DNA of 64,000 bases from Ruminococcus sp. (GTDB lineage: Bacteria; Bacillota; Clostridia; Oscillospirales; Ruminococcaceae), in contig NZ_DXUU01000001.1 of NCBI RefSeq assembly GCF_019417665.1, positions 30,648 to 94,647 of the forward strand. The letters are read 5' to 3'. The notes below the pieces were generated by a model. The model was not told where the DNA came from. It made no database searches and saw only the letters and a program-made list of their open reading frames with translations. Position numbers and translations under genes: made by a program. This document shows positions 1-8,819 of the stretch, piece after piece; position 1 is the stretch's first letter, and the number at the start of each line of letters is the position of its first letter.

Positions 1-225
1 ATCATCGGTGCTTGCAGTGGTCTCAGTAGAACCAGTGCCGTTTGTATCATCGGTGCTTGCAGTGGTCTCAGTAGAACCAGTGCCGTTTGTATCATCGGTG
101 TTTGCAGTGGTCTCAGTAGAACCAGTGCCGTTTGTATCATCGGTATTTACAGTGGTCTCAGTAGAACCAGTGTCACTTGTATCATCAGTGTTTACAGTGG
201 TCTCAGTAGAACCAGTCTCGTCTGT
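1..225. repeat. 45-bp tandem repeat inside the secreted protein gene
   Basis: Units begin at 1, 46, 91, 136 and 181. The first copies are almost identical at DNA level, the fifth is degenerate. The 45-bp period keeps the frame and encodes 15 residues. The array may continue beyond the left edge. Confidence 0.95.
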
Positions 226-1485
226 ATCGCTTGTTTCAGTTGTATCAGTTGTGTCCTTATCCTTCAGAACAACGGTTACGTCACGAACGATATCCAGAGC
301 GACTGTACCTTCTACATTTGCATCAACCTCTACGGTCTTTACAGTCTCAACAGACTCAACTTCCTTTGTACCGCCGTAAACTTCTTCTACCTGTGCTTCT
401 ACGTATGCAACAACTGCATCGTACTCTGCATCTTCAATATCGAAGTCAACAGAATATGCACCCTTTGCTGCGCTTACAACGAAATTAGAAGCGCCGTTCA
501 GAACAGAAGCGATGTCAGCAGAAGAAACCTGGATCTCAACATTGACATCAACTGCTTCCAGGCTGGAGTTCAGGGAAGCGACTGCGTTATCAAATGTTGC
601 GCCATACTTTGCAACCATGCCATCAACAGTGTTCGGCTGATTTGCAGCAGATGCAATGCCGTTCTTTACTGCATAATTCAGAGCAGCAGCCAGAGTAGCA
701 TTTGCAGTGTCATAAGTTCTCTCAGAAATGTTTGCAGTCTTGAACAGATCCAGCTTGTTCTGCAGTGCAGCAACCTTGTTTGCCATCTTATCTGTGATAG
801 CCTTCAGCTCAGCCTTATCTGTTTCAACGTCCTGACCAACCTTCTCTGCAACAATTGCATCAACCTGTGCGCTCAAATCATCATAGATCGCAGTCAGGTA
901 ATCAACAGCAGTGTCAACAGTGTAGGTCTTGCCGCCGGAAACATATTCCAGTGTTGCAGAAGCCTTCTTGTTGTCCAGATCAGCAGTAACAACAGCCTTG
1001 TATTCGCCAGTCATAGCAGCGGTGTTCAGCTTGATCTCACCATAGCCCAGTTCTGCGAACTTTTCTTCCAGTTCCGGAACAATGTAGCTGGAGAAATCAG
1101 CAGTCCCTGCGATTGTAACAGTGCTTCCAGATACAGTAGCGGTCGGATCAGCAGAAGCGTTTACAATGTCCTTGATCAGGGAAGCGTAGTAGCCAGAACC
1201 AAGAGTGCTTACAATTGCCTTAGCGTCAACTGTAATTACCTTGCCATCAGCCTTTTCCAGTGCCTTTGCAACAGTCTCGTTCCAGTTAGAAACCTGAGTA
1301 AAGGTAATGGTATCACCCTCAGCATCGGTCGGAAAGCCTGCGTTAGTCTCCACATTCAGGAGCTTTTCTGTGGTTACAGCAAACTTTTCAGTTTCAGCAG
1401 CTGTAGCAGAAATCGCAGCCAACTGACCCAGTGCAACCGGAATTGCGACAGTTGCAGCAAGAAGTCTGTTAAATGTCTTCTTCAT
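1..1485 (-). CDS. Secreted protein with 15-residue Thr/Asp tandem repeats (3' end outside window)
   Basis: The frame is open from an ATG at 1485 to the left edge (495 codons, no stop), so the C-terminus is missing. The start MKKTFNRLLAATVAIPVALG is a typical signal peptide, and GAGAGG lies just upstream of the ATG. The mature part (about residues 30-420) is an Ala/Val/Asp-rich region with no motif I recognise. It is followed by a low-complexity stretch with the unit TDDTNGTGSTETTAS repeated five times up to the edge. Such Thr-rich stretches act as linkers in ruminococcal cell-surface and cellulosomal proteins, so a dockerin or wall anchor may follow outside the window. That is inference only; the function is unknown. 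Confidence 0.8.
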   Translation of the reverse strand, partial: MKKTFNRLLAATVAIPVALGQLAAISATAAETEKFAVTTEKLLNVETNAGFPTDAEGDTITFTQVSNWNETVAKALEKADGKVITVDAKAIVSTLGSGYYASLIKDIVNASADPTATVSGSTVTIAGTADFSSYIVPELEEKFAELGYGEIKLNTAAMTGEYKAVVTADLDNKKASATLEYVSGGKTYTVDTAVDYLTAIYDDLSAQVDAIVAEKVGQDVETDKAELKAITDKMANKVAALQNKLDLFKTANISERTYDTANATLAAALNYAVKNGIASAANQPNTVDGMVAKYGATFDNAVASLNSSLEAVDVNVEIQVSSADIASVLNGASNFVVSAAKGAYSVDFDIEDAEYDAVVAYVEAQVEEVYGGTKEVESVETVKTVEVDANVEGTVALDIVRDVTVVLKDKDTTDTTETSDTDETGSTETTVNTDDTSDTGSTETTVNTDDTNGTGSTETTANTDDTNGTGSTETTASTDDTNGTGSTETTASTDD

Positions 1486-1668
1486 TCTTTTTACCTCTCT
1501 TTTTTATTTTAAATTACCATTGCCGCCTGTACGGATGTCCCTCATCCGACCTGACAGATGCAAGACCGCATGATCCATACCGCTTCATAAATCAAAACAG
1601 TCTGCGAACGACAATTGTGACTGCCTACAGAACCGCTTATAGCAGCCCTATAAACAATTTACATACGT

Positions 1669-1697
1669 ATTTTAACATATTATTTCGCCCGTGTCAA
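1669..1697 (-). promoter_or_regulatory. Sigma-A promoter of the repeat-bearing secreted protein
   Basis: On the minus strand TTGACA (1692-1697) and TAAAAT (1669-1674) are separated by 17 bp, upstream of the gene starting at 1485. The implied leader is about 175 nt. Confidence 0.75.
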
Positions 1698-1716
1698 GCC
1701 CATCCGCTCTTTTTTT

Positions 1717-2649
1717 TTAAAATTCTTGGCGTGATATTATCCCCATTTTTGTCGCTTTTTCACAATTCAGTGCGTAAATTCCGAGTTTTAAACCTTTTTC
1801 CACAGTATTTTCAACACTTTTCCTGTGCCAACACCGCATCCCCGGCGGAAGTGACAAAGCCCACACGACCCGGATGCCCAGCTTTTTTGCCGCCGTGAAA
1901 TCCGTGCCGCCGGGACGGGACGCCAGGTCTATGACCAGTGAATCTGCCGGCAGTGCTTTTAACACTTGTTCCGTCAAGACCAGTGCCGGAACGGTATTCA
2001 GTACCAGCGTACTTTTTGCTGCCGCCTGTTCCAGTTCCATCATGGGCATAGCACCGCAGCCCTGCATCACCGCAAGTGCCCTGGTCTCACAGCGTCTGGC
2101 GCAGACGTTCACTGTCATACCCAGTCCCCGGAGTCTCTGCGCAAGTGCCATGCCGATCCTGCCATAGCCCACGATGAGTGCTGTACCGCCATCCAGGGTG
2201 GAGGCTGTTTCCTCCATGGCGATCTGAATGGCTCCTTCGGCAGTAGGAACGGCGTTGCTGAGGCAAAGTTCCTCCCGCTTGAGATAATCCTCCGTTTCCA
2301 TACCTACCGCCGTGAAGCAATGTTCCACTGCTTCTGAGCACTGTCCGCCCAACACCAGTGCCCCGGGATTTCCGTGTTCCGCCAATGCCGTCAGCGACAG
2401 CGGATGTTTCCCGAAAGGCGCCTGCACTGTCACACCGTCTGTGCTTGCCGGAATCGGCAGCACCAGCACATCATAGGGTACGGCATCGTCAAGTTCCTCC
2501 CTACAGCACACTACGCCGCTATTTTCCAGCGCATCCGGCACAAAGCCTGCCGCCTGCACCGTCCATCCGGGCAGTTCTGCCAGCTTCTGTGCAGCATAGC
2601 GTTGCCGCAGGTCGCCTCCTGCCACCAAAATCACCTTGTTGGTTTGCAT
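1717..2649 (-). CDS. dpaA: Dipicolinate synthase subunit A, probably frameshifted near the C-terminus
   Basis: DpaA (SpoVFA) makes dipicolinic acid in the mother cell from a lysine-pathway intermediate. The protein has an N-terminal domain, then a Rossmann nucleotide-binding domain (GYGRIGMALAQRL) and the family segment VVWALSLP. Two ATGs are possible (2655, 2649); the second sits 7 nt from GGAGG and is preferred. After ALSLPPG the last ~40 residues do not look like the family. The -1 frame over the same DNA reads VTSAGDAVLAQEKC and stops at 1811-1813, resembling the expected tail and giving about 280 residues (family about 290-300). A small deletion is therefore likely. No dpaB lies next to it, unlike in Bacillus. 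Confidence 0.75.
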   Translation of the reverse strand: MQTNKVILVAGGDLRQRYAAQKLAELPGWTVQAAGFVPDALENSGVVCCREELDDAVPYDVLVLPIPASTDGVTVQAPFGKHPLSLTALAEHGNPGALVLGGQCSEAVEHCFTAVGMETEDYLKREELCLSNAVPTAEGAIQIAMEETASTLDGGTALIVGYGRIGMALAQRLRGLGMTVNVCARRCETRALAVMQGCGAMPMMELEQAAAKSTLVLNTVPALVLTEQVLKALPADSLVIDLASRPGGTDFTAAKKLGIRVVWALSLPPGMRCWHRKSVENTVEKGLKLGIYALNCEKATKMGIISRQEF

Positions 2650-2764
2650 ACCCATACCTCCGCTCCTGGAATTTTTCCTGCGTGATACGAATTCCGGATT
2701 CGTATGACCCCTTCACTGCCGGCATCCGGCGCATACACGCAGCGGAGACCGGGATCTACTATTC

Positions 2765-2811
2765 GGGCAACATCGCACAAAAAACACCTGTGGACTTTGC
2801 ACGGTATTGCC
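2765..2811. repeat. Palindromic GGCAAT...ATTGCC repeat, copy 1
   Basis: The left arm GGGCAACATCGCACAAA (2765-2781) pairs imperfectly with TTTGCACGGTATTGCC (2796-2811). Related palindromes lie at 25133-25177 and 36630-36666. Confidence 0.6.
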
Positions 2812-2947
2812 TTAGCATAGCCGCCGGGATGCTTTCAACGAGTTTTCAACATATCAACTGTGGAAATGGTGGAAAGTACTCCCGTTTCAATTCCGGCATG
2901 CCTTATTCCATCCTATGCTGCCAACAAAAAATGGTGCCTTATAAAAT

Positions 2948-3098
2948 AATGAGGAATTAGGAGTTAGGAATGAGGAATGGCGGTATCGTCTGCGGCGATG
3001 TATTTATATATAAGAGAACATCAACTTTTACACACTAAATATTTTTTAATCATATGAGCGCAGCGAACACTGCCATTCCTAACTCCTCATTCCTCATT
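2948..3098. repeat. MITE-like inverted repeat (AGGAGTTAGGAATG arms)
   Basis: The left arm (2948-2981) and right arm (3072-3098) are inverted copies of a GAGGAATTAGGAGTTAGG-type sequence flanking about 90 bp of AT-rich DNA without a convincing gene. It fills most of the gap between dpaA and htrA. The rest of 2650-3117 shows no further feature. Confidence 0.6.
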
Positions 3099-3102
3099 CT
3101 AA

Positions 3103-3140
3103 AAAAGCACCGAAAAACCGCCCGACAATGTGCCGGGCGG
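3103..3140 (-). terminator. Rho-independent terminator after htrA
   Basis: CCGCCCG (3118-3124) pairs with CGGGCGG (3134-3140). On the minus strand the hairpin is followed by a T-rich run. Confidence 0.8.
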
Positions 3141-3206
3141 TCTCTCGGAAAAATAATAAGGAGAATGTATGAAAAAACGAGATGTCAAAATAAAGATAAA
3201 ATAGGA

Positions 3207-4748
3207 TCAGTTCTGGGACGCTGTCACTTCTTCCAGCGTGATGTCCACTTTCATTTCCTCACCGCTGCGGACAACCGTCAACGTCACTGTATCGCCGGCG
3301 TTGTATTCATTCTTCACAGCGTTCAGTTCTTCTGTGGTGGTGATTTCCTGATCCTGGATGGCAGTGATAACATCCGCCGGCTGTAACCCGGCAGCATCTG
3401 CTGCACCGCCCTCGGTAACGCTGATAATATAAGCGCCCACCGGGATATGATATGCCTGGGACACAGCCTCCGAAACATCCTGGCAGGTGATGCCAAGCTG
3501 CGGACGGCCGGTCACATAGCCGTAATTGATAAGATCGTCAATAATGGTTCGGGCTTCTGACATAGGAATCGCAAAGCCAATACCTTCTACTGTTGCCTGA
3601 CCGGAATAGGTCGAGGACATTTTTGCAGAGTTGATGCCGATAACCTGACCAGCGCTGTTGATGAGCGGGCCGCCGGAGTTACCGCTGTTGATGGCGGTAT
3701 CTGTCTGGATCAAAGTCATAGTGTTATCATTGATGGTGACCCGGCGATCCAGTGCGGAGATAATACCGCAAGTAACAGTGTTCTGGAATTCCAGACCCAG
3801 AGGATTACCGATGGCAACCACCATTTCACCTACCTCACAGCTGGAACTGTCACCGAACTCTGCCGGTGTCAAGTCTTTGGCTTCCACCTTCAGCACAGCG
3901 ATGTCTGCTTCTTTGTCATATGCCACAATGCGTGCATCATAAGTCGTTTCCTCGTCAGACATCTGCACCTGCACTGCGGTAGCCTCGCCATAGCCGTACT
4001 CATCGTCATAGATCACATGGGCATTGGTCACAATATAGCCATCCTCTGACATGACAATACCAGTGCCCACACCTGTTGCCTGCTGCGTACCGCCATTCTG
4101 ATTGCCATAGCCAAAAAAGCCGCCGTAATAATTATTTCCATTGTTGGATGCAGAAAAAGTTGCTTGAACTCCCACAACAGAAGGTGTCACTTTTTTGACA
4201 ATATCTGTAACGGACATAGCACCGTTGGTAGAGGCCAGCTGAATCCAGCTTTCCTCCGCGTTGCTGCTCTCCGCATTACTCTTGGAATTTTCTTTTGCAT
4301 CATCCTTTTTTTCTGCTGTCACATCAGAAATCACTGCGTTTCCGGAATCCAGAGAAGAACGAATCCCCTCATAGATCCCAATGGATGCACCGGAAACCAG
4401 TGCCATTGCCAGTACACATGCGGTCACCTTCAAACCAGTGTGCTTTTTCTTAGGTTTCTTTCCTGGATCCCCGGACGCATTGCCGTTGGGATCGGAATAA
4501 TAATTCACATAGGTATAGCCGTTATTCCCATTGGAACTGCCATTGGGCGGCGTCTGTGCAGAATTGCCTGTACTGTAGGAATTTGCAGAACCGGCACTGC
4601 TGTGTACTGCCTCATCCTGATGCGGTGTCGGATTGCGATAATAGCCATTCTGATAAGCATAGGGATCGTTTGCATTGTTCGGAGTGCCTGTCCCCATGTT
4701 TTCCTCGCCGTTGTTCATGCCTGCATTGTTGGTTTCAAAATCAGCCAT
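3207..4748 (-). CDS. htrA: HtrA/DegP-type serine protease with PDZ domain, membrane anchored
   Basis: A surface protease of family S1C that degrades or processes misfolded exported proteins. The first ~105 residues are Asn/Gly/Tyr-rich, low complexity and presumably cytoplasmic. A KKPKKKH cluster and one transmembrane helix follow (about residues 106-127). The trypsin-like domain carries His244 (TNAHVI), Asp282 (ADIAVL) and Ser358 (GNSGGP). One PDZ domain ends the protein (about 415-500). The ATG at 4748 is chosen over that at 4766 because AGGAAG lies at the proper distance. It is a single-gene unit with its own terminator. The Asn-rich cytoplasmic head is longer than in most family members. 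Confidence 0.92.
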   Translation of the reverse strand: MADFETNNAGMNNGEENMGTGTPNNANDPYAYQNGYYRNPTPHQDEAVHSSAGSANSYSTGNSAQTPPNGSSNGNNGYTYVNYYSDPNGNASGDPGKKPKKKHTGLKVTACVLAMALVSGASIGIYEGIRSSLDSGNAVISDVTAEKKDDAKENSKSNAESSNAEESWIQLASTNGAMSVTDIVKKVTPSVVGVQATFSASNNGNNYYGGFFGYGNQNGGTQQATGVGTGIVMSEDGYIVTNAHVIYDDEYGYGEATAVQVQMSDEETTYDARIVAYDKEADIAVLKVEAKDLTPAEFGDSSSCEVGEMVVAIGNPLGLEFQNTVTCGIISALDRRVTINDNTMTLIQTDTAINSGNSGGPLINSAGQVIGINSAKMSSTYSGQATVEGIGFAIPMSEARTIIDDLINYGYVTGRPQLGITCQDVSEAVSQAYHIPVGAYIISVTEGGAADAAGLQPADVITAIQDQEITTTEELNAVKNEYNAGDTVTLTVVRSGEEMKVDITLEEVTASQN

Positions 4749-4946
4749 AATACTCTTCCTTTCCATCTATACCAAAACATCTTGGAGCTTTTCTCCAGAT
4801 GTGTTGTGGTTGTGCTTTTCGTTTTCTGTAATTCTTATTATACGTTTTTTTGTGATAATCATATGATAATCGATAGAAAAGAAAGTAAAATACTCCCCCA
4901 CACAGGCTTCACATTGTCATTTTTACTGTAAAAGTATGTTTCCAGA

Positions 4947-6218
4947 TCACTTGCGGCCATTTTCCTGGAGAAATGTCTCCAGATCCACATCCTGTCCCAC
5001 AGAACATGCCGCATAGAATTTCAGCATCAGATAGGCATCATCGGCATTTGCTGTGTTGTTGTTGTCCATATCTGCCGCACGGCGCTGGACAGGGACAAAA
5101 TCACTGGACTTGCCAACAGAAACAGAAGCATATTCTTTTAATGTCAGATAGGCATCATCGGCATTAATGGTACCGTTGGAATCCACATCGCCCTGAAAAA
5201 AGGCAGTCGCAGTATTTTCCGAAGCGGTATCCATCATTTCATCCAGTGCCGGACGAAGTGTCTCCAGGTTGCTGCGCTCGCCGGTGGCATCATATGCCGC
5301 AGCGATCACACTGCCATCTCCATTAGAGAGTGCCTTGTCGGCATTGACGGAAGCCGAAGCAATGATCACCTGTCCAATGGCAGAGAATGTCATATCCAGA
5401 TTTGCAATATTGGTCAGATAAAAGCCCAGTGCCTTTTCACCAGATGCGCCCACATATGGCTCATAAAAATCCGCCACTGCCACATTAGATAAAGAGGAAA
5501 TGGCTTCGTTCACGCCCACAGGAACAATAGGTGCACCTGCGTCGGAACCACCCAGAAGGCACGCTTCCAGATAGGTAAACAATGTGGAAAGCGCCGCACG
5601 GCGGTTCTGAGAAACGGTTTCACTCAGCGCCTTGAAATCCACCGCAAGAGGATTGGACACTTTCTGTACCACAATATTGGCGCTGCTGTTGTTTTTCCGG
5701 ATCAGCTGCACTGCCTCTGTGATAGCTGCATTGGTCTGTTCCACTGTTTTCGGCAAGGTTTTCATAAGACGGCTGTCCAATTCCATGATCTTGTCCATAT
5801 CATTGGGCATACCATTGGCAAGAGACTCCAGGGTACTGTACTGGCTGCCGTCGATAATGTCCGTATTCTCATAGAGAATCGGCGTAATGATATCGTTGAC
5901 GCCGACAGACACCAGGATCACATCGGCTTCCTGGATATCCGCCTGAAGAGCGGCATCGGTTTTCAGATCTTCCACCAGATCTGCGGCTTTCAGCCCGATC
6001 TCCGCACGGTTCTCCCATGTACCGCCCAGATAGTCCGCCACATATTCCACCGCAGGGGTCATGCCCTCCACCTGTGCCAGGCAGTCATCCCCAACAGCAA
6101 GCACTTTTACCGTTTCCGGTTGCATGGAGAGTGCTGATGCAGAAAACGGCACCATCGCAAATGCTGTTCCGGCTGCGCAGACAGCAGCAATTCCTTTTTT
6201 CCAAATCTGTTTCATCAT
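4947..6218 (-). CDS. Secreted SGNH-fold protein with C-terminal dockerin, catalytic residues missing
   Basis: A signal peptide (residues 1-29) precedes an SGNH/GDSL-like domain and a type I dockerin (about 342-412, repeats GDVDSNGTINADDAY and DMDNNNTANADDAY). Block I reads AVGDDCL, so Asp45 replaces the nucleophilic Ser. The block II Gly75 and block III G-V-N-D (106-109) are kept. Block V reads D275-M-T-F, and the protein contains no histidine at all. A classical Ser-His esterase mechanism is therefore impossible. It may be a structural or carbohydrate-binding derivative brought to the cellulosome by its dockerin, or an enzyme with a different mechanism. It has its own consensus promoter. Confidence 0.8.
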   Translation of the reverse strand: MMKQIWKKGIAAVCAAGTAFAMVPFSASALSMQPETVKVLAVGDDCLAQVEGMTPAVEYVADYLGGTWENRAEIGLKAADLVEDLKTDAALQADIQEADVILVSVGVNDIITPILYENTDIIDGSQYSTLESLANGMPNDMDKIMELDSRLMKTLPKTVEQTNAAITEAVQLIRKNNSSANIVVQKVSNPLAVDFKALSETVSQNRRAALSTLFTYLEACLLGGSDAGAPIVPVGVNEAISSLSNVAVADFYEPYVGASGEKALGFYLTNIANLDMTFSAIGQVIIASASVNADKALSNGDGSVIAAAYDATGERSNLETLRPALDEMMDTASENTATAFFQGDVDSNGTINADDAYLTLKEYASVSVGKSSDFVPVQRRAADMDNNNTANADDAYLMLKFYAACSVGQDVDLETFLQENGRK

Positions 6219-6297
6219 GAATTTCGTTCCTTTCTATGGGGAGCATTCACTCCCATTTTGTGTGATTTCCGGACGTACCCCTTTCTCGTCCACTGTC

Positions 6298-6326
6298 ATT
6301 ATAGCGTGTTTCCACAATTCTGTCAA
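6298..6326 (-). promoter_or_regulatory. Sigma-A promoter of the dockerin SGNH gene
   Basis: Minus strand TTGACA (6321-6326), 17-bp spacer, TATAAT (6298-6303); a perfect consensus about 80 bp before the start codon. Confidence 0.85.
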
Positions 6327-6363
6327 GCCACAGGGAAAATCCAATTTTTGTTTTATATAATAC

Positions 6364-6401
6364 GAAACCGTGCCCATCCTAAAAAGAACGGGCACGGTTT
6401 C
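6364..6401. other. 12-bp-stem hairpin of unknown role
   Basis: GAAACCGTGCCC (6364-6375) pairs perfectly with GGGCACGGTTTC (6390-6401). Neither side has a clear T tract, so it is not a certain terminator. It lies upstream of the SGNH promoter. From 6402 to 6832 nothing else is recognised. Confidence 0.6.
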
Positions 6402-6824
6402 AGTAAAGCAATGAGAAAAAGAGAGATAACTGCAAAAATCTAAAATTGCAATTGAAAGCACACCGTCAGCAGCCTAACCTTTGCTGCACGGCATCTTTCA
6501 TAATGAAGCAACATCCGCCGACCGCAATTCTTGTCGTTGGATCATCTGCCTTGCTTCTGTCATAAATTATATCATATCTGCACGAATATGTCAACACCAT
6601 TCTTTCATTTTTTATGTAAAACCTACAGCCCTCTTTTTGTGCAAATTGCCCATGGTGAATTCCTCTTTGTGGGGAGAATTGGAGAAAGCGTGCAAAACAC
6701 AGGAATGATTTGCCGGAGCAGATATCACTATCTGCGGCAGTCTGAATCAGTGCTGATCTTTTTTCAACTGTTTTCCACACATTTCAACATAAAATTGTGG
6801 AAAGTCCGTTTTTTCTGCAATTTC

Positions 6825-6856
6825 CGCAAAAAAGACGTCTCCCGAAGGAAACGTCT
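6825..6856 (-). terminator. Terminator of the carbohydrate ABC operon
   Basis: A ten-base-pair stem (6833-6842 with 6847-6856) closed on the transcript by a UUCG tetraloop and followed by six T on the minus strand, 27 bp past the last permease stop. Confidence 0.92.
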
Positions 6857-6882
6857 CTTTGTATTTTCCACAATTTCTGCCG

Positions 6883-7911
6883 TCAGCCAACCAGACCGGA
6901 ACGTTCGATACCTTCGGTAAAATACTTCTGAAGGAACACATACATGATCAGAATCGGCAGGATCGAGATCAGACAGCCGGCTTCCATCCACACGATCTGC
7001 TCTCTGGGACTCACGTCTGCATTGTTGAACAGCTGCTGGGACAGCAGTGTGCTGAGGTTTTTCAGCATCAAGGCAATGGTCTGGTTCTTAGTGAAGAACG
7101 TGGAGCTGACATAATAGTCATTCCAGTACCAGACGATAGAGAACAGGAATACGGTCAGGAACGAAGATGATGCATTGGGGATCATAACCTGTACAAAGGT
7201 GCGAAGCGGACCGCAGCCATCCAGATATGCCGCATCCTCCAGCTCCTTTGGCAGACCCTTGAAGAACTGACGGAAAATAAAGATCATCAGACCGGCACGG
7301 ATACCATTGCACATAGCAGCCGGCAGATACATACAGAGCTTGGAGTTAATGAGGTTCACTTCCAGCCCGAAAAGACCGAAGTGACGGAACGACATGTACT
7401 GGGGAATGGCAATGATCTGCGACGGCACCAGGATCATCATGACAACGATACCGAAGAGAATGCCCTTACCCTTGAACTTAAATCGGGCAAAGCCATAGCC
7501 AGCCAATGCACAGGATGCCACCTGTACCAGAGAACAGCCCACATTCAGGAGCAGTGTCGTTCCCAGAGTATTCCAGATGTCCATTACGCCGGCGGTTTCC
7601 TTGATGACGTCCAGGGTCAAATGACGGGGGATCCACATAACCGTAGGATCGCTCATATCTGCCGGATCACGGAAGGCACAGCTGAGCATATAGATCAGCG
7701 GATAGAGAATGACAAAGCACAGACCAAACAGAATGAAGAAGCGGAAAAAGGGCCAGACTGCTTCAAATACACGCTTGCGGCGCATATAGGCGATCTCGGA
7801 CTTGTTCATGCTCTGCATCCGGATCTTCCGTGCCTCCCGCTTGCTCATGCCGTTTCCTACCAGTGCGTCGTCCTTGGGAGACGCCAGCGGAGTTTCTTTG
7901 ATTGTTTCCAT
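6883..7911 (-). CDS. Carbohydrate ABC transporter permease (MalG/UgpE type), second pair
   Basis: Inner component of a CUT1-type sugar importer. The product is 342 residues with an N-terminal basic cytoplasmic tail, six predicted membrane helices and the permease signature ELEDAAYLDGCGPLRTF, where the ATPase docks. The ATG at 7911 follows AAGGAGG by 8 nt; a longer frame to 8010 has no support. It is the last gene of the operon, 14 nt behind its partner permease. The operon has no ATPase, so a shared MsmK-like ATPase elsewhere is expected. The substrate is not readable from sequence. Confidence 0.9.
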   Translation of the reverse strand: METIKETPLASPKDDALVGNGMSKREARKIRMQSMNKSEIAYMRRKRVFEAVWPFFRFFILFGLCFVILYPLIYMLSCAFRDPADMSDPTVMWIPRHLTLDVIKETAGVMDIWNTLGTTLLLNVGCSLVQVASCALAGYGFARFKFKGKGILFGIVVMMILVPSQIIAIPQYMSFRHFGLFGLEVNLINSKLCMYLPAAMCNGIRAGLMIFIFRQFFKGLPKELEDAAYLDGCGPLRTFVQVMIPNASSSFLTVFLFSIVWYWNDYYVSSTFFTKNQTIALMLKNLSTLLSQQLFNNADVSPREQIVWMEAGCLISILPILIMYVFLQKYFTEGIERSGLVG

Positions 7912-7925
7912 AGTTGCCGCCTCCT

Positions 7926-8819
7926 TTAATCGACTTCGTAATAAACGAATTTGTTGATGATTGTGGTTATGATACCCACGGCAGCCAGGACAATGGCAAA
8001 GTATACCCACGCCATCGCCGATGCCGGCCCATACTGCCAGTCAGACTGGAGATCCAGGATCCGTCCCATAACCACGTTATTCGGATCTGTAAAGGAATCA
8101 ATGATGGTGAAGATAAAGCATGCCAGGATCATAGGGCTGACATAGGGCAGGGTGATCTTCCAGAAGTATTCCCACGCTGTGGCACCCTCCATCTGAGCTG
8201 CCTCCTTTGCGGAAACAGGAATGTTCTGGAGCGCTGCCAGGAAAATCAGGATCTGAATACCAGAATTCCACACAATACCGAAGATATTGTCAGAAACCGT
8301 CTCAATGGTGGTCTGCATACTATCCGAAATGCCATAGATGCCCAGGAATTCCATGAGTTCGCCCAGCAGATCTGTGGAGAACATGGTGGAGAACTGGCTT
8401 GCATCACTGTTGCCGGTGCTCTGCAGGTTACCATTGATGATATTGTACACTGGGCCGGTGGCAATGATGACAGGCAGGAAGAATACGGCACGGGAAAATG
8501 TCCGTCCCTTGAACTTCTGGTTCAGGATCACTGCCACGAACAGGGAGAACACCAGGATCAGCGGTGTTTTCCATGCGGTGTCTTTCAGCACCTGTACCAG
8601 GTACTGACGATAGTTCGGGTCTACATTAAATGCATAGTTGTAATTATCCAGACCCACCCAGTTGCCGACCATACCGCCAGTGTCCGGAGTGATATCCTGG
8701 AAAGAATAGAGCAGCGACTCTACAACGGGGATCAGGAAGAAGATCACTGCACCCACAAACCAAAGGGCAATGAAGCCATAGCCGTACATGCTCTTTCGTT
8801 TTTCATACGCCATTTTCAT
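7926..8819 (-). CDS. Carbohydrate ABC transporter permease (MalF/UgpA type), second pair
   Basis: A 297-residue membrane protein with six predicted helices and the coupling motif KEAAQMEGATAWEYFWKITLP. Its start codon overlaps the stop of the preceding DUF5696-like gene (ATGA), so the two are translationally coupled. An insertion of about 50 residues with low hydrophobicity (STGNSDASQ to about ISDSM) lies between the third and fourth helices and would face outside. With the downstream MalG-type gene it forms a permease pair distinct from the pair at 13793-15625. Confidence 0.9.
   Translation of the reverse strand: MKMAYEKRKSMYGYGFIALWFVGAVIFFLIPVVESLLYSFQDITPDTGGMVGNWVGLDNYNYAFNVDPNYRQYLVQVLKDTAWKTPLILVFSLFVAVILNQKFKGRTFSRAVFFLPVIIATGPVYNIINGNLQSTGNSDASQFSTMFSTDLLGELMEFLGIYGISDSMQTTIETVSDNIFGIVWNSGIQILIFLAALQNIPVSAKEAAQMEGATAWEYFWKITLPYVSPMILACFIFTIIDSFTDPNNVVMGRILDLQSDWQYGPASAMAWVYFAIVLAAVGIITTIINKFVYYEVD

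Noticed and set aside
1..225. 45-bp array as a CRISPR
   Set aside because: Units are contiguous without spacers and keep a reading frame.
2358..2960. 200-codon plus-strand frame opposite dpaA
   Set aside because: Shadow of dpaA, no start signal and no protein features.
4837..4865. Promoter of htrA from a TATAAT at 4837-4842
   Set aside because: The matching -35 position reads CATATG on the minus strand, too far from consensus to call.
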